From assembly GCF_029277445.1 (NCBI RefSeq), contig NZ_CP119566.1, forward strand, positions 4,218,001 to 4,282,000: a DNA stretch of 64,000 bases, given 5' to 3'. The first letter of the stretch is position 1. Every line of letters begins with the position of its first letter. This document shows, piece by piece, positions 63,879 to 64,000 of the stretch. The stretch is from Pararhizobium qamdonense. GTDB taxonomy: Bacteria; Pseudomonadota; Alphaproteobacteria; Rhizobiales; Rhizobiaceae. The position numbers and the translations under genes are program-made. The notes beneath the pieces were generated by a model that was not told the origin of the DNA, ran no database searches, and saw nothing but the letters and a program-made list of their open reading frames with translations.

Positions 63879-64000
63879 TCAATCCAGCAATGGCCAGCGA
63901 TCGAGATATTCATATTCGCTATTGCCGATGACGCTGCGGATCAGCACGAATTCCCGCGCAATCCAGCGGACGGGTTCTGCAAGCAAGTGCTCGGGCACCG
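63879..64000 (-). CDS. Uncharacterised protein, 3' end only
   Basis: A minus-strand frame enters from beyond the right window edge and ends at 63879. Visible C-terminus: about 40 residues with EPVRWIAREFVLIRSVIG and ending YLDRWPLLD. Too short to assign to a family. The 167-base gap to the desuccinylase-family gene (63712-63878) shows no gene. Confidence 0.55.
   Translation of the reverse strand, partial: VPEHLLAEPVRWIAREFVLIRSVIGNSEYEYLDRWPLLD

Noticed and set aside
1..64000. tRNA, rRNA, transposase, integrase or prophage genes
   Set aside because: None recognised on either strand; gene content is chromosomal housekeeping and metabolism.

Overview
This window is a chromosomal segment of an alphaproteobacterium of the order Rhizobiales, most likely family Rhizobiaceae (Rhizobium/Agrobacterium/Allorhizobium/Sinorhizobium group). 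The evidence is the GC-rich coding sequence, rhizobial-type proteins (OlsB and OlsA of ornithine-lipid synthesis, the Tme malic enzyme, a PraR/PhrR regulator, an EIIA-Ntr/RpoN cluster) and a gene order that matches what I remember of the Sinorhizobium meliloti chromosome around olsA-trpS-murJ-glnD-mutS-tme-olsB. The genus cannot be fixed from the window alone. Coding density is high. I see no rRNA, tRNA, CRISPR array, complete insertion sequence or prophage.

Layout. 1-8.8 kb: the 3' part of rmuC, ribokinase, a large chemoreceptor, a small secreted Arg/His/Tyr-rich protein, a nucleoside hydrolase, then a small heat-shock gene behind a ROSE-type RNA thermometer with a DUF1150 gene, and an ArsR regulator/quinone-oxidoreductase pair with two near-identical operators. 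8.8-24.8 kb: a long, mostly minus-strand housekeeping block: trmB, metK, praR, lnt, corC/tlyC, ybeY, phoH, miaB, olsA/plsC, rimI, tsaB, an Nfu-type scaffold, usp and trpS, then a plus-strand M15 peptidase and minus-strand murJ. 24.8-36.4 kb: glnD, mutS, a divergent tme, olsB and a hybrid sensor kinase. 36.4-41.4 kb: lspA, two RNA methyltransferase genes, coxG, lapA, ihfB and sppA. 41.6-47.2 kb: lptC-lptA-lptB-rpoN-hpf-ptsN, joining LPS transport to the nitrogen-sigma/nitrogen-PTS module. 47.3-55 kb: an SDR and an aldonolactone-oxidase-like enzyme, grpE, hrcA, rph, a VOC protein, rdgB and hemW, interrupted by three palindromic intergenic repeats. 55-64 kb: accessory metabolism: MarR/EamA divergent pair, ProC-like reductase, M29 aminopeptidase, MBL hydrolase, a frameshifted ybaK, an orphan ribbon-helix-helix protein, an ArsC/YffB-like protein, and a phosphonate module (PhnX plus a TIGR03364-type FAD oxidase) with a desuccinylase/aspartoacylase-family gene.

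How the genes fit together. Several couples overlap by a few bases and are presumably co-translated: glnD-murJ, the two RNA methyltransferases with lspA, FAD oxidase-phnX, and aminopeptidase-proC. The nitrogen theme (glnD, rpoN, ptsN), the ornithine-lipid theme (olsA, olsB) and the envelope theme (lnt, murJ, lspA, lptABC, sppA) recur across the window.

The most unusual non-coding structures are: (i) a 163-bp element with perfect 50-bp inverted arms between corC and lnt, (ii) the ROSE thermometer before hsp20, (iii) the duplicated ArsR operator with a probably leaderless promoter, (iv) a 16-bp perfect palindrome between marR and its divergent transporter, and (v) terminal-inverted-repeat REP-like elements, one of which appears to supply a ribosome binding site. 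I did not find a clearly new multi-gene defence or biosynthetic system.
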